Part shown: one piece after another, positions 18,310 through 27,200 of the stretch
Numbering within the stretch: position 1 is the stretch's first letter
Layout: each line of letters starts with the position of its first letter
NCBI GenBank assembly: GCA_052161645.1
Contig: CP197414.1
DNA: 64,000 nt
Reading direction: 5' to 3' (one strand)
Source: Laterigemmans sp052161645
GTDB lineage: Bacteria > Planctomycetota > Planctomycetia > Pirellulales > Pirellulaceae
Program-made: the position numbers and the translations under genes
The notes under the pieces: model-generated
Told to the model about the DNA's origin: nothing
Databases searched by the model: none
The model's input: the letters and a program-made list of their open reading frames with translations, nothing else

Positions 18310-19515
18310 TCAACCTTGGATGAACCGATCCATTAAATCCCAACCGCGCGGCAAACGAAGTTCGCTCTGCTCGGCTTCCCGCTCGCAATACGTCTGCGCT
18401 CCATCCGGCTCAATCCCCCGGCCGCACATCGCCAGCGGCACATCGCCGTGGCTATGTTTCTTGGTGGCACACGGAGTGGGGTGGTCGGGAGTTACCAACA
18501 GTCGATATTCGCCTTCCGCGGCCAACGCATCGAGCAGCGGGCCGACAATACAACTGTCAATCTGTTCGAGCGCCTCAATCTTTGCATCATGACGCCCTTC
18601 GTGCGAGGCCTCATCAGGGGCTTCGATGTGCACGCAGACCAAATCGTACTCCCGCAACGCCTCAATCGCCGCACGCCCTTTGGCGGCATAATCGGTATCC
18701 AAATAGCCCGTCGCGCCAACCACTTCAATCCGCGGCCAACCCGCCAACGCGGCGATCCCCCGCAACAGGTCGACGGCGGTGATCATGACCCCCTGGACTC
18801 CATATTTGCTGGCGAACGAGGGCAGCGCGGGTGCCCCACCGAGGCCCCACAGCCACAAGTTGGTAACCGGCCGTTTACCCGCTTCGCGCCGGCGTTGGTT
18901 CACCGGATGATCACGAAAAATATCGACGCTGCGAGTCATCAAGTCGTTCAGCAAATCGCTGCCCGGCCCGCGCGGGTAATCTTCGGTGACGGGCAAATCG
19001 GTTAAGTCGTGCGGTGCTCGCGTTCGCGTTTCGGTGGTGAAAGGCGCCCGCCGCGTCTCGCTACCACGATACAACAGCAAATTGCGATAGCTCACTCCGG
19101 GAACAAATTGCAACTGCTCGCTACCCAAAGTCGCCTGCACCGCTTGCAGCAACTCGGTCGCTTCCGCCGTGCTCACGTGGTCGGCGGTAAAGTCGACCAT
19201 CACCTGGTCCTCGATCGTGACCAAATTACAACGCACAGCCCAGTCGTCCGGTCCCAACTCAATTCCCTGAGCGGCCGCTTCCAAAGGAGCCCGCCCGGTA
19301 AAATATTGGTCGGGGTCATAGCCCAACAAGCACAAATTGGCCACTTCCGATCCAGCGGGCAGGTGCGCGGGCGTGTTGTTACTCAACCCCACCATCCCGG
19401 TCGCCGCGACGCGATCCATATGCGGCGTGCGGGCAGCTTCTAAAGGTGTTTTACCGGCCAGCTGCTCCATCGGCATGTCTGCACAGCCGTCAGGAATCAC
19501 AATCGCATACTTCAT
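18310..19515 (-). CDS. apgM: ApgM-family phosphoglycerate mutase / possible homoserine kinase
   Basis: The 401-residue enzyme belongs to the cofactor-independent phosphoglycerate mutase (ApgM) branch of the alkaline phosphatase superfamily. Metal and catalytic motifs are visible: MKYAIVIPDGCADMPM (N-terminal Asp), PAGSEVANLCLLGYDP (nucleophilic Ser), HIEAPDEASHEG and VTPDHPTP...KKHSHGDVP (metal ligands). One subgroup of this family (TIGR02535) is proposed to be a homoserine kinase because it sits beside threonine-pathway genes. Here the gene is 8 bp from aspartate kinase, which favours that role, but sequence alone does not separate the two. ATG 19515 was chosen over the upstream start at 19530 because family homology begins at MKYAIV. 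Confidence 0.88.
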   Translation of the reverse strand: MKYAIVIPDGCADMPMEQLAGKTPLEAARTPHMDRVAATGMVGLSNNTPAHLPAGSEVANLCLLGYDPDQYFTGRAPLEAAAQGIELGPDDWAVRCNLVTIEDQVMVDFTADHVSTAEATELLQAVQATLGSEQLQFVPGVSYRNLLLYRGSETRRAPFTTETRTRAPHDLTDLPVTEDYPRGPGSDLLNDLMTRSVDIFRDHPVNQRRREAGKRPVTNLWLWGLGGAPALPSFASKYGVQGVMITAVDLLRGIAALAGWPRIEVVGATGYLDTDYAAKGRAAIEALREYDLVCVHIEAPDEASHEGRHDAKIEALEQIDSCIVGPLLDALAAEGEYRLLVTPDHPTPCATKKHSHGDVPLAMCGRGIEPDGAQTYCEREAEQSELRLPRGWDLMDRFIQG

Positions 19516-19554
19516 GACCACTCCGTTCACCCGCTGGGGCGTTTCATATCACAG

Positions 19555-19621
19555 TTTCCACCGAGCCGCTGCGGCCCAGCACCCTCACAATTTCCACCGA
19601 GCCGCTGCGGCCCAGCACCCT
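19555..19621. repeat. 31-bp direct repeat, two copies
   Basis: Two identical 31-bp copies occupy 19555-19585 and 19591-19621 with a 5-bp gap; the core is CCGAGCCGCTGCGGCCCAGC. They begin 40 bp upstream of the ApgM-family start codon, inside the 548-bp divergent spacer 19516-20063. Only two copies exist here, and there are no variable spacers. Confidence 0.85.
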
Positions 19622-19783
19622 GCCAAATCACCTCGCTCGCTGACAGTTTCATAACCGCCCGGAAAATTTGCCACCAGGGGACCACCGCCGCGGAACGCTC
19701 AACTTTTGTGTACCTGAAGCGATAGCACCGAGCCATTTATCAACCGAAGTCGCCAGTTTTGGCCCCGCTGCCAGCTGACTCGC

Positions 19784-19861
19784 GGCTAGGGGCTAGGGGC
19801 TAGTGGCTAGTGGCTAGGGGCTAGGGGCTAGGGGCTAGGGGCTAGGGGTTAGGGGCTAGGG
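19784..19861 (+). repeat. Telomere-like G-rich heptamer array
   Basis: Ten full 7-bp units plus partial ends: seven GGGGCTA, two GTGGCTA and one GGGGTTA, 78 bp in total. G-runs all lie on the plus strand, so G-quadruplex folding and replication slippage are likely. The array sits in the divergent spacer between the ApgM-family gene and the S15 peptidase gene, about 200 bp upstream of the latter's start. The rest of this spacer, outside the two repeats, shows no gene. Confidence 0.9.
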
Positions 19862-20063
19862 CCGTCAGCTCACTAGTCGGGTGGTGGTTGCCGGCAGGTT
19901 CCAAAAAAACTCCCCTGTTACTTCCGCAACAAGCTGGGCAAAGTTCTGGTTACAATGTTCAGCGGTCTCGCGGATCGGCGAATGCTTTGATTCCGTTGCT
20001 GCTATTTTTCTATTGGCTGCTATTTTTCCTCGCAGAGTTGCCACAACCCTGGCATTGTTTGAC

Positions 20064-22019
20064 ATGAGCTCACGTTGTAATCCTGTTTCCGGTACGTCGG
20101 ATATTTTTTGCCAGCCGCTCCGCAACGGGCGGCCGGATCGGCGCTCTCTATCGCTCGCAGCCAACACGCTGCTTGGCTGCCTGCTGATCGCCATCGGCCC
20201 CCTGCCTCAACTGATGGCGACCGCCAGCGACGCGGACGAGCTGGACAACGCGGCAGTGCCGATTTTTAAAGATGGCCTCGCGCAAGAGGTCGAAGGCTTT
20301 AAAGACCCCAAGCATTGGTTGCGGCATGACCTCTGGGTAGAGACCGAATTCGACTCCGACGGCGACGGTAAACTCGATCGCGTTCACGTCGCGGTGACCC
20401 GCCCGGGGCAAACCGAATCGGCCGGGTTAAAACTGCCCGTGATCTACGTTTCCAGTCCCTACTTTGCTGGCACGGCACCCGGCGACCGTGAATACTTTTG
20501 GGACGCGCGTCATGAGTTAGGAGCGGAGCCACCGCAACGATCCTTTCCCCCCGCCTTCGAGCCCAAGGGGAAACGGCCAGTCATCTCTACTTCACATACC
20601 CGACAATGGATTCCCCTTGGCTATATCGTTGTCCATAGTAGCTCGCCAGGGACCGGGCTCAGCCAAGGCTGTCCCACAGTCGGCGGCGATAATGAATCAC
20701 TGGCGCCCAAAGCGGTGATCGATTGGTTGCGTGGACGCGCCAAGGGCTATACCGAAGTCGATGGCACCGAAACGGTCGAAGCCTCATGGTGCTCAGGCAA
20801 AATCGGCATGACCGGAACCTCCTACAACGGCACCATTCCGCTCGCCGCGGCGACCACTGGTGTTGAGGGATTGGAGGTCATTATTCCCGTTGCGCCCAAC
20901 ACATCGTACTATCACTACTACCGCTCCAACGGCCTGGTTCGTCACCCGGGTGGCTGGATGGGAGAGGATATCGATGTGCTCTACGATTACATTCACAGCG
21001 GCAATCTTGCTCGCCGCGACTGGTGCGATTGCGAAGTTCGCGACCGCGAAATGGCTGAAAATCAAGATCGCATCAGCGGTGACTATAACGACTTCTGGGC
21101 TGGACGCGATTACCTCAACGACCTCGCCCCCATGCGGGCCGCCATGCTGATGGCGCACGCTTTCAACGACTGGAACGTCGTCCCCGAGCACAGCATCCGC
21201 ATCTATGAAAAGGCCAAGGAAATGGGGCTCGTGACTCACCTGTTTATGCATCAAGGTGGTCATGGTGGTGAACCCCCTAAGGAGATGATGAATCGTTGGT
21301 TCACCCACTACTTGCATGGTATCGACAACGGCATTGCCGAGTTGCCCAAAGCTTATATCGTTCGCGAAGATGACGCCCGCGATAAACCGACCACTTATGA
21401 GGATTACCCCAACCCGGCCGCCGAGCCAGTGACTTTCCAACCAATCGCCGGCGGCCAACAACAAGGCTTGCTGACGCTCTCAAGCCCGGGGCCTCAAGGT
21501 CAAGAATCGCTGGTCGATAATTTTTCATTCAGCGGTGCTATCTTAGCGCAAGCGGAATGGACGAATCATCGCCTGCTGTATTCGACTCCCGAACTCTCCG
21601 CCCCCTTGCATATCTCCGGAGCGGCCACCTTGCGCATTCGCCTGGCGGCTGACCGTCCGGCGGCGAACCTTTCCGTTTGGTTGGTCTCCTTGCCTTGGAA
21701 TACTGGCGACAAAGCGAAAATCACTGAGAACATTATCACTCGCGGTTGGGCGGATCCTCAAAACAGCAAATCGATTCGCGAAAGTGAACCGCTCGTACCT
21801 GGCCAGTTCTACGATCTCAGCTTTCAACTCCAGCCCGATGATCAAATCATCCCAGCTGGGCAACGCATCGGGTTGATGATTTTTTCCAGTGACAAAGATT
21901 TTACTTTGCATCCCGATCCCGGCACTCAATTGACGATTGACCTCGATCAAACGTCCTTGCAATTGCCAATTGTCGGTGGACAATCTGCTTATGAGGCGGC
22001 AACTGCCGTCGCCCCATAG
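20064..22019 (+). CDS. Exported S15-family X-Pro dipeptidyl-peptidase-like hydrolase
   Basis: The 651-residue protein resembles the S15/CocE alpha/beta hydrolases with a C-terminal jelly-roll. A signal-like segment (SLSLAANTLLGCLLIAIGPL, about residues 29-48) follows RR. Catalytic triad candidates are Ser253 in GMTGTSYNG, Asp in AHAFNDWNV and His in FMHQGGHGGEP. The C-terminal domain (LHISGAATLRIRLAADRP to PVVG-like end) is typical of the family. It should release dipeptides with Pro at position 2, or hydrolyse related amides/esters, outside the cytoplasm. The frame is open from 19881; ATG 20064 was chosen because it puts the single hydrophobic segment in signal-peptide position. Confidence 0.85.
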   Translation: MSSRCNPVSGTSDIFCQPLRNGRPDRRSLSLAANTLLGCLLIAIGPLPQLMATASDADELDNAAVPIFKDGLAQEVEGFKDPKHWLRHDLWVETEFDSDGDGKLDRVHVAVTRPGQTESAGLKLPVIYVSSPYFAGTAPGDREYFWDARHELGAEPPQRSFPPAFEPKGKRPVISTSHTRQWIPLGYIVVHSSSPGTGLSQGCPTVGGDNESLAPKAVIDWLRGRAKGYTEVDGTETVEASWCSGKIGMTGTSYNGTIPLAAATTGVEGLEVIIPVAPNTSYYHYYRSNGLVRHPGGWMGEDIDVLYDYIHSGNLARRDWCDCEVRDREMAENQDRISGDYNDFWAGRDYLNDLAPMRAAMLMAHAFNDWNVVPEHSIRIYEKAKEMGLVTHLFMHQGGHGGEPPKEMMNRWFTHYLHGIDNGIAELPKAYIVREDDARDKPTTYEDYPNPAAEPVTFQPIAGGQQQGLLTLSSPGPQGQESLVDNFSFSGAILAQAEWTNHRLLYSTPELSAPLHISGAATLRIRLAADRPAANLSVWLVSLPWNTGDKAKITENIITRGWADPQNSKSIRESEPLVPGQFYDLSFQLQPDDQIIPAGQRIGLMIFSSDKDFTLHPDPGTQLTIDLDQTSLQLPIVGGQSAYEAATAVAP

Positions 22020-22030
22020 GCTGGAGAACC

Positions 22031-22331
22031 ATGAAAACGATACCCTGCTCCTAATGCCCCGACTGTTTATGTCTACGACGATGGCGAGGTGAAGCATGTA
22101 ATTCCCACCCAGGCATAGCCGCAGGCTATCGCCCAAGTGGGTGGCCATTTCACCGACTTCGCGGACGAACACATTCCCGAGTTGATTGAGAAAGCTGACA
22201 AAGGACTGGTTGAGTATTGGCGAAAGGAAATACATCGCCTAATCGATGAAATGGAAGGCTGGGGCAGGAGATTGTTGAAAAGCGACGAGGTAACGAGTCA
22301 GGCCTCGAAGTACCGCGAGCGGCTTGAATGA
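22031..22331 (+). pseudogene. Decayed small gene (frameshift plus in-frame TAG)
   Basis: After a good start context (CTGGAGAACC before ATG 22031), the frame ATG-AAA runs into a stop. A +1 shift gives protein-like sequence: RYPAPNAPTVYVYDDGEVKH, then VIPTQA, an in-frame TAG at 22116-22118, and a further 71 codons (QVGGHFTDFADEHIPELIEK and on, helical and charged) to TGA 22331. The two halves read as one small acidic helical protein of about 100 residues. The family is not recognised. It sits 11 bp after the S15 peptidase gene on the same strand. Confidence 0.55.
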
Positions 22332-22395
22332 TATTTTGAACAAGCGACTACGAGACCTCGAAAATTGAACCGGACAACGACTATGACCAACGACT

Positions 22396-22734
22396 ATGAC
22401 CAACAAAAAATACGAAAAGCTAAGGGTGTGGTTTCGCGCCGTCTTCGATGCGAAGTGGAATCGCGAGGAGTTGGCGAACTTCGATGATCCGAGGGAGAAG
22501 TTTGCTTTCCACATGGCAGACGTTGCCGATAACTTATAGAAACTGGCAAAATCGTATGATGCCAGCGACTGTGACACCGCTTGCCTCGCAAACCAAACGG
22601 AGTTGTTCTTCGTTCATTGTGTCCCACACTTGACGGCGGCTGGGCGGATATACGATGAAATTCCGCAGCTATTTGAGGAACAAAAAAGGGTCCATGATTG
22701 GAATAGTTTTGTCGATGAGGAAGCAACGAAGTAG
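22396..22734 (+). pseudogene. Small gene interrupted by one in-frame TAG
   Basis: From ATG 22396 the frame encodes MTNKKYEKLRVWFRAVFDAK and on for 47 codons, meets TAG at 22537-22539, and continues without another stop for 64 codons (KLAKSYDASDC... FVHCVPHLTAAGRIYDEIPQ) to TAG 22732-22734. Codon use and composition are similar on both sides, so this looks like a recently inactivated gene of about 112 codons. The family is not recognised. It is lower in GC than its neighbours and sits just after another broken small gene, suggesting acquired and decaying DNA. Confidence 0.55.
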
Positions 22735-22924
22735 CTGATTCGTAGTTGCCCCAGAGGGAACAGTGACCTGAAAGCCAATCTCATGTAAGTTAAGACTTGT
22801 TTAATTTGTCGAGCAGGAACCACGCGTCCTGCTTGACTACGGCAAGTTGCCGGCAATAAGGTGTCCGCTCTTGGCAATACCATCGCAATTATCAATTGTA
22901 ACGTTCTATAAGGTAGCACTGAAG

Positions 22925-24274
22925 ATGTTGAAGACTCGACGCTCGCTGATTGTTGCCTCGCTGCTGTCGGCGGCTTTCGTATTCGCCATCGATGCCAGCA
23001 CCACCTCCGCACACGAAGGGCACACCAACCCGGTTGCCGTCAAACCGACGGAGATGTATGCCCCCAGTCCCATACCCGACCGCATTGTGTTGACCTGGGC
23101 TGACGATCCCACCACCACCCAGTCGGTAACCTGGCGAACCTCCAGCGATGTCCAACAAGCGTATGCGGAGATCGCAGTCGCCACGGGGGATCCAAAATTT
23201 GACGCGGCAGCAGTCCGCGTCTACGCCGCTACCGAGGCCCTGGAAACCGACATCAACACGGCCCACTTTCATTCCGTCACCTTTCGCGATCTGCAGCCCG
23301 CAACTCGCTATGCTTACCGAGTCGGTGATGGCAACAACTGGAGTGAGTGGCTGCAATTTTCCACTGCTGCAACCGACATCAAAAATTTCTCCTTTATCTA
23401 CTTTGGCGATGCCCAAAACGACCTCCGCTCGAAATGGTCGCGAGTGATTCGAGAAGCTTACCGCGACGCTCCCAAAGCGGCTTTCTTGCTGCACGCTGGC
23501 GATCTGGTCAATCGCGCCGAATCAGATGCCGAGTGGGGAGCTTGGTTTGACGCGGGCAATTTCCTGAACGCCATGATCCCCAACGTGGTCGTTCCCGGAA
23601 ATCATGAACAAGCACGCTCGTGGTTGGGTGTTCCACGCCTTTCCAATCACTGGCGACCGCAATTCACCCTGCCCGAAAACGGTCCACCAGGGCTGGAAGA
23701 AACTTGCTACACGCTGACCTACGGACACCTGCGAATCATCGCTCTTAATTCCAACGAAGACTACGCGGTGCAAGCAGAATGGTTACGCAAAGTGCTCAGC
23801 GAAAACACTTCGCAGTGGGTTGTCTGCACCTTCCACCACCCGGTTTTCTCGACCGGCAAGAACCGCGACAACCGTGCGCTTCGCAAAACTTGGAAACCAG
23901 TACTGGATGCATTCAAAGTCGACCTCGTCTTGCAGGGGCATGACCACACTTACGGACGCACCGGTTTGACGACTCCCGACGATTTACCAATCACTGTCGA
24001 GAACGTACCGACGGGAGTCTCGAAAATTGATGAATCGACAGGCACCGTATATGTTGTCTCCGTCAGCGGTCCCAAGATGTACAGTCTTGATAAAAAACCA
24101 TTCATGGTGAAAGCGACCAGCAACACGCAGCTCTATCAAGTGATCAAACTCGAAGGTGACACCCTGCACTACGAGGCCCGCACCGCAGTGGGGGAACTTT
24201 ACGACAAGTTCTCACTGAAAAAGCAACCTGGCGAAGTCAACGAGTTAATCGAATATAAGATTGCCAATCACTAA
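22925..24274 (+). CDS. Exported purple-acid-phosphatase-like metallophosphoesterase
   Basis: The 449-residue protein has a signal peptide (MLKTRRSLIVASLLSAAFVF to about residue 30). A fibronectin-III-like N-terminal domain (about 40-160, VTFRDLQPATRYAYRVGDG) precedes the calcineurin-type metallophosphoesterase domain. Metal motifs appear in order: FGDAQ, HAGDLVN, VPGNHE, TFHHPVF and LQGHDHTYGR, which is a complete set. This arrangement matches purple acid phosphatases, which hydrolyse phosphate esters outside the cytoplasm. The frame is open from 22847, but the signal peptide fixes the start at ATG 22925. Its stop overlaps by 4 bp the stop of the convergent gene ending at 24271. Confidence 0.93.
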   Translation: MLKTRRSLIVASLLSAAFVFAIDASTTSAHEGHTNPVAVKPTEMYAPSPIPDRIVLTWADDPTTTQSVTWRTSSDVQQAYAEIAVATGDPKFDAAAVRVYAATEALETDINTAHFHSVTFRDLQPATRYAYRVGDGNNWSEWLQFSTAATDIKNFSFIYFGDAQNDLRSKWSRVIREAYRDAPKAAFLLHAGDLVNRAESDAEWGAWFDAGNFLNAMIPNVVVPGNHEQARSWLGVPRLSNHWRPQFTLPENGPPGLEETCYTLTYGHLRIIALNSNEDYAVQAEWLRKVLSENTSQWVVCTFHHPVFSTGKNRDNRALRKTWKPVLDAFKVDLVLQGHDHTYGRTGLTTPDDLPITVENVPTGVSKIDESTGTVYVVSVSGPKMYSLDKKPFMVKATSNTQLYQVIKLEGDTLHYEARTAVGELYDKFSLKKQPGEVNELIEYKIANH

Positions 24275-27200
24275 TCGCGGATCCGCCAATTCTTTAGGTA
24301 GTTGACCAAATCGGTCATTTGCGGGGGTGTCAATTGTTGCTCGAAGCCCTCTGGCATCAGCGAACGGCCGGTGGCTTGTAACGACTCGATCTGTTCACGA
24401 TCGAGAGTTTGCGTTTCGCCATTTTGTATCACCAATGTCACTGTGGCGGGGTTCGTGTCCAACAACCGACCCTCGAAAATGCGTCCATCAGTCGTTAGCA
24501 TGGTATAGGCAAAGTAATCGGCATCGATGGCCATGTTTGGATTTAAGATAGCTGTGATAAGTTCGGCCTCTGTCTCAATGCGAAGGTCTGAGATATTGGG
24601 TCCCACGTCATGCCCCACCCCGCCAATGCGATGGCAAGCCGCACAGTGTTGAGCAAACAACTGCCGCCCCGCAGCTAAGGCGCCAGCTGCTAAGTCGCCC
24701 GCAGCGGAGCCCGTTTTCATGGCAGCCAGATAAGTGGCTGTCAACTTGCCGCGATCCGACGATTCTATTTTCTCGCTAATCTCGCTCGCCAAGTTTCGGA
24801 CTTCTGGATTAGCGTGTCGTTTTAATAGGCCCCAAGAGACCGGATCAATGTAACCGACCGGCAAACCGCCGCTGCTGATCGACTCGACTAACATCTCGCC
24901 CCAGGCATCTCCGCGGGCCATGGCGGCGATGAGCAAATGGATGCTGGCCGTGGGCAAGTCGGAGAATTGATCCAACAGTGTTTTGGCCGTGTCGGCATCG
25001 TCCAGCCGAGCCAATCGCTGAATTGCCGATGCATGGTACTCCGCAGGATATTCCCGCAATACTTGCATGCATAACTCGCTGGCAAGCTGATCGTCTCCGG
25101 CTAACGCCAAAGTAAGCGCCCGCTCACGCTCCACCGAGGTTCGCCGTGGATCACCCGCGAGCGGCACAGCGCGTCTTTGGGCTGCCACCCAGGCGGCTCG
25201 CGGGAATTCAGCTCCCGCGAAGGGCTCCGTCAAGGACTCAGGCAAGGACTCAGGCAATTTGTCCAACAGATTTGCCATACTGCGGCCCCTTCGATTCATG
25301 CCGCTGACATACCGTGCCAGCAGAAAATCGCCGAGTGATGAATCGCTGAACAACTCCGCTTGACTGTCAAGAATCGCCACCAACACTTGCGGCTCCGCTT
25401 CCCAACCAGCGCGCTCCACCCAAGGTCCGAGCAGGTCTAACAAAGCTGGTTGTTGAGCAACAGGCAGTCCTGGTGATGTTGCCAGCTCTGCCAACACGGC
25501 GGGCAATTGACGTGGGCTAGCCAACGACAAACCGTCGGCCAACCACATGCTATCCTTGTCCTGGACAAGCTCCCGACTGGAACGTCGTACCCATCGAGCC
25601 AACTGGGGAGCGGTCGCAGCTTCAGCAAATTGCACCAGCCACTCAAATCGCACGCCGGAATCGGTATCATCACTGCAGCGATCGAGCAACGGAGCCACTG
25701 GCGCACTGGCGCGACCGCGAGCCAGCTTTACCGCTTGCCTGCGGACTGCTGGATGCTCATCACTGAAAGCGTTCAGCAAGGTTTGTTGATCGAGAGCATC
25801 GCTGGCGGCCAGCAGCCACAATGCTTGGCTTGTGCCGCCGCTTGCTGTGGTTTGCGACTTCATGACACATTCCCTGACATACTGGCGCAAAGCACCGACG
25901 ATTTGCTCACGCACTTGTGACTCTCCGTCATTCGCTCGTTCATACAACAGCCTTGCCGACGTGTTGCGTCGCCAACGATTCTTATTACCAAGCTGGGAGA
26001 TCAGTTCGCGAGGCTCGGCATTCTCCAAAGACATACTTTTTAGCGTTGAGTCCGTGGTAGGCTGCGATGTGCCGCTGGGGACGAGTCGATAAATCCGCCC
26101 CGCTTGGTCCCCCCAGCGTTTATCGATACTTGCTTTCCAAGCATCTGGCACCCATTGCGGATGCTCAATCACGGCGCGATGCATATCGACGACGTAGATC
26201 GCACCGTCGGGCCCGTCCGTTAAATCCACGGGGCGAAACCAAGGATCGGTGGAAGCCAAAAATTCTCGGCCCGGGTGTTCCCGCTTCGTAGTCGGCACCA
26301 ATCCGAAGCTGGTCGTTCGATAGCGGCAGACGGCGCTGGCGGTCGGTTCACAAACAAAAAAATCATGCTCGAAGTCCGCCGCCAGTAAATCACTCTCATA
26401 GCGAAACACACCGCAGGCAGCAGTGAATTGTCCCGCATGTAAATTGCTAGTCGTCCAAGCCTCGGTCAGCGAGAAAACTTGACTAGCTTCCGCGGCCGGA
26501 ATGACGTCAACAATCCAGTGATCTTGAGGCAACAGCGGATTAGCAGCGACTCGATCTGATGCGGCCAAAATGACTTTAGCCGGATTCCGGTTGGAGCAGA
26601 CGAAACGATTGCCCAGCGAATCCTGAAAGAAACCAAACTGGCTGTTGCCGGCGACCGCTTGATAACGCCCCCCATCGGGTTGAAATTCAAAATCGCGAGC
26701 AGCCAACGCCACGGGCTGCGAAGTCGCTGGCCAACGACCATCGACGGACGTGATCTGGCCCCCTCGCAATCCGCTGGCTACGTGGATCGTATTCTCCAGC
26801 GTCCAAGTAGGATGATTCGCGCGCAACTGTTCATTTTCCTCCGCAAAGCCGCTGAACAAATCACGTTGGATATCACACTTTAAATCGCCATCGGCATCAG
26901 CCATCCAAGTGACCCGTCCGGCATGCGTGACAACCACGCCGTTGCGAAATGGCATTACACCAGTGGGAAATTCCAAACAGTCCGCGAAAGTGGTTGCTGT
27001 TTCATAATGATGATCCCCATCGAGATCTTGCAGCACCTTGATCCGACCACCGAAGTCCGCCGCGCTGCTCGGGCCCGTTGGATAATCGCGCATCTCAACC
27101 ACCCACATCCGACCCGCCGCATCAAATGCCACGCTGACCGGATCGACGACTTGCGGTTCGCTGGCTACCAGTTGCACGTCAACGCCGGGAATTGAGTTAA

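Noticed and set aside
19881..20063. Longer start for the S15 peptidase
   Set aside because: It would add a second hydrophobic segment and move the signal peptide far inside the protein.
20793..21464. 223-codon open frame on the minus strand
   Set aside because: It is antisense to the S15 peptidase active-site region.
22031..22734. Amber recoding (selenocysteine-like or pyrrolysine)
   Set aside because: TAG is used as an ordinary stop in neighbouring genes, one of the two genes also has a frameshift, and no suppressor tRNA is seen in this window.
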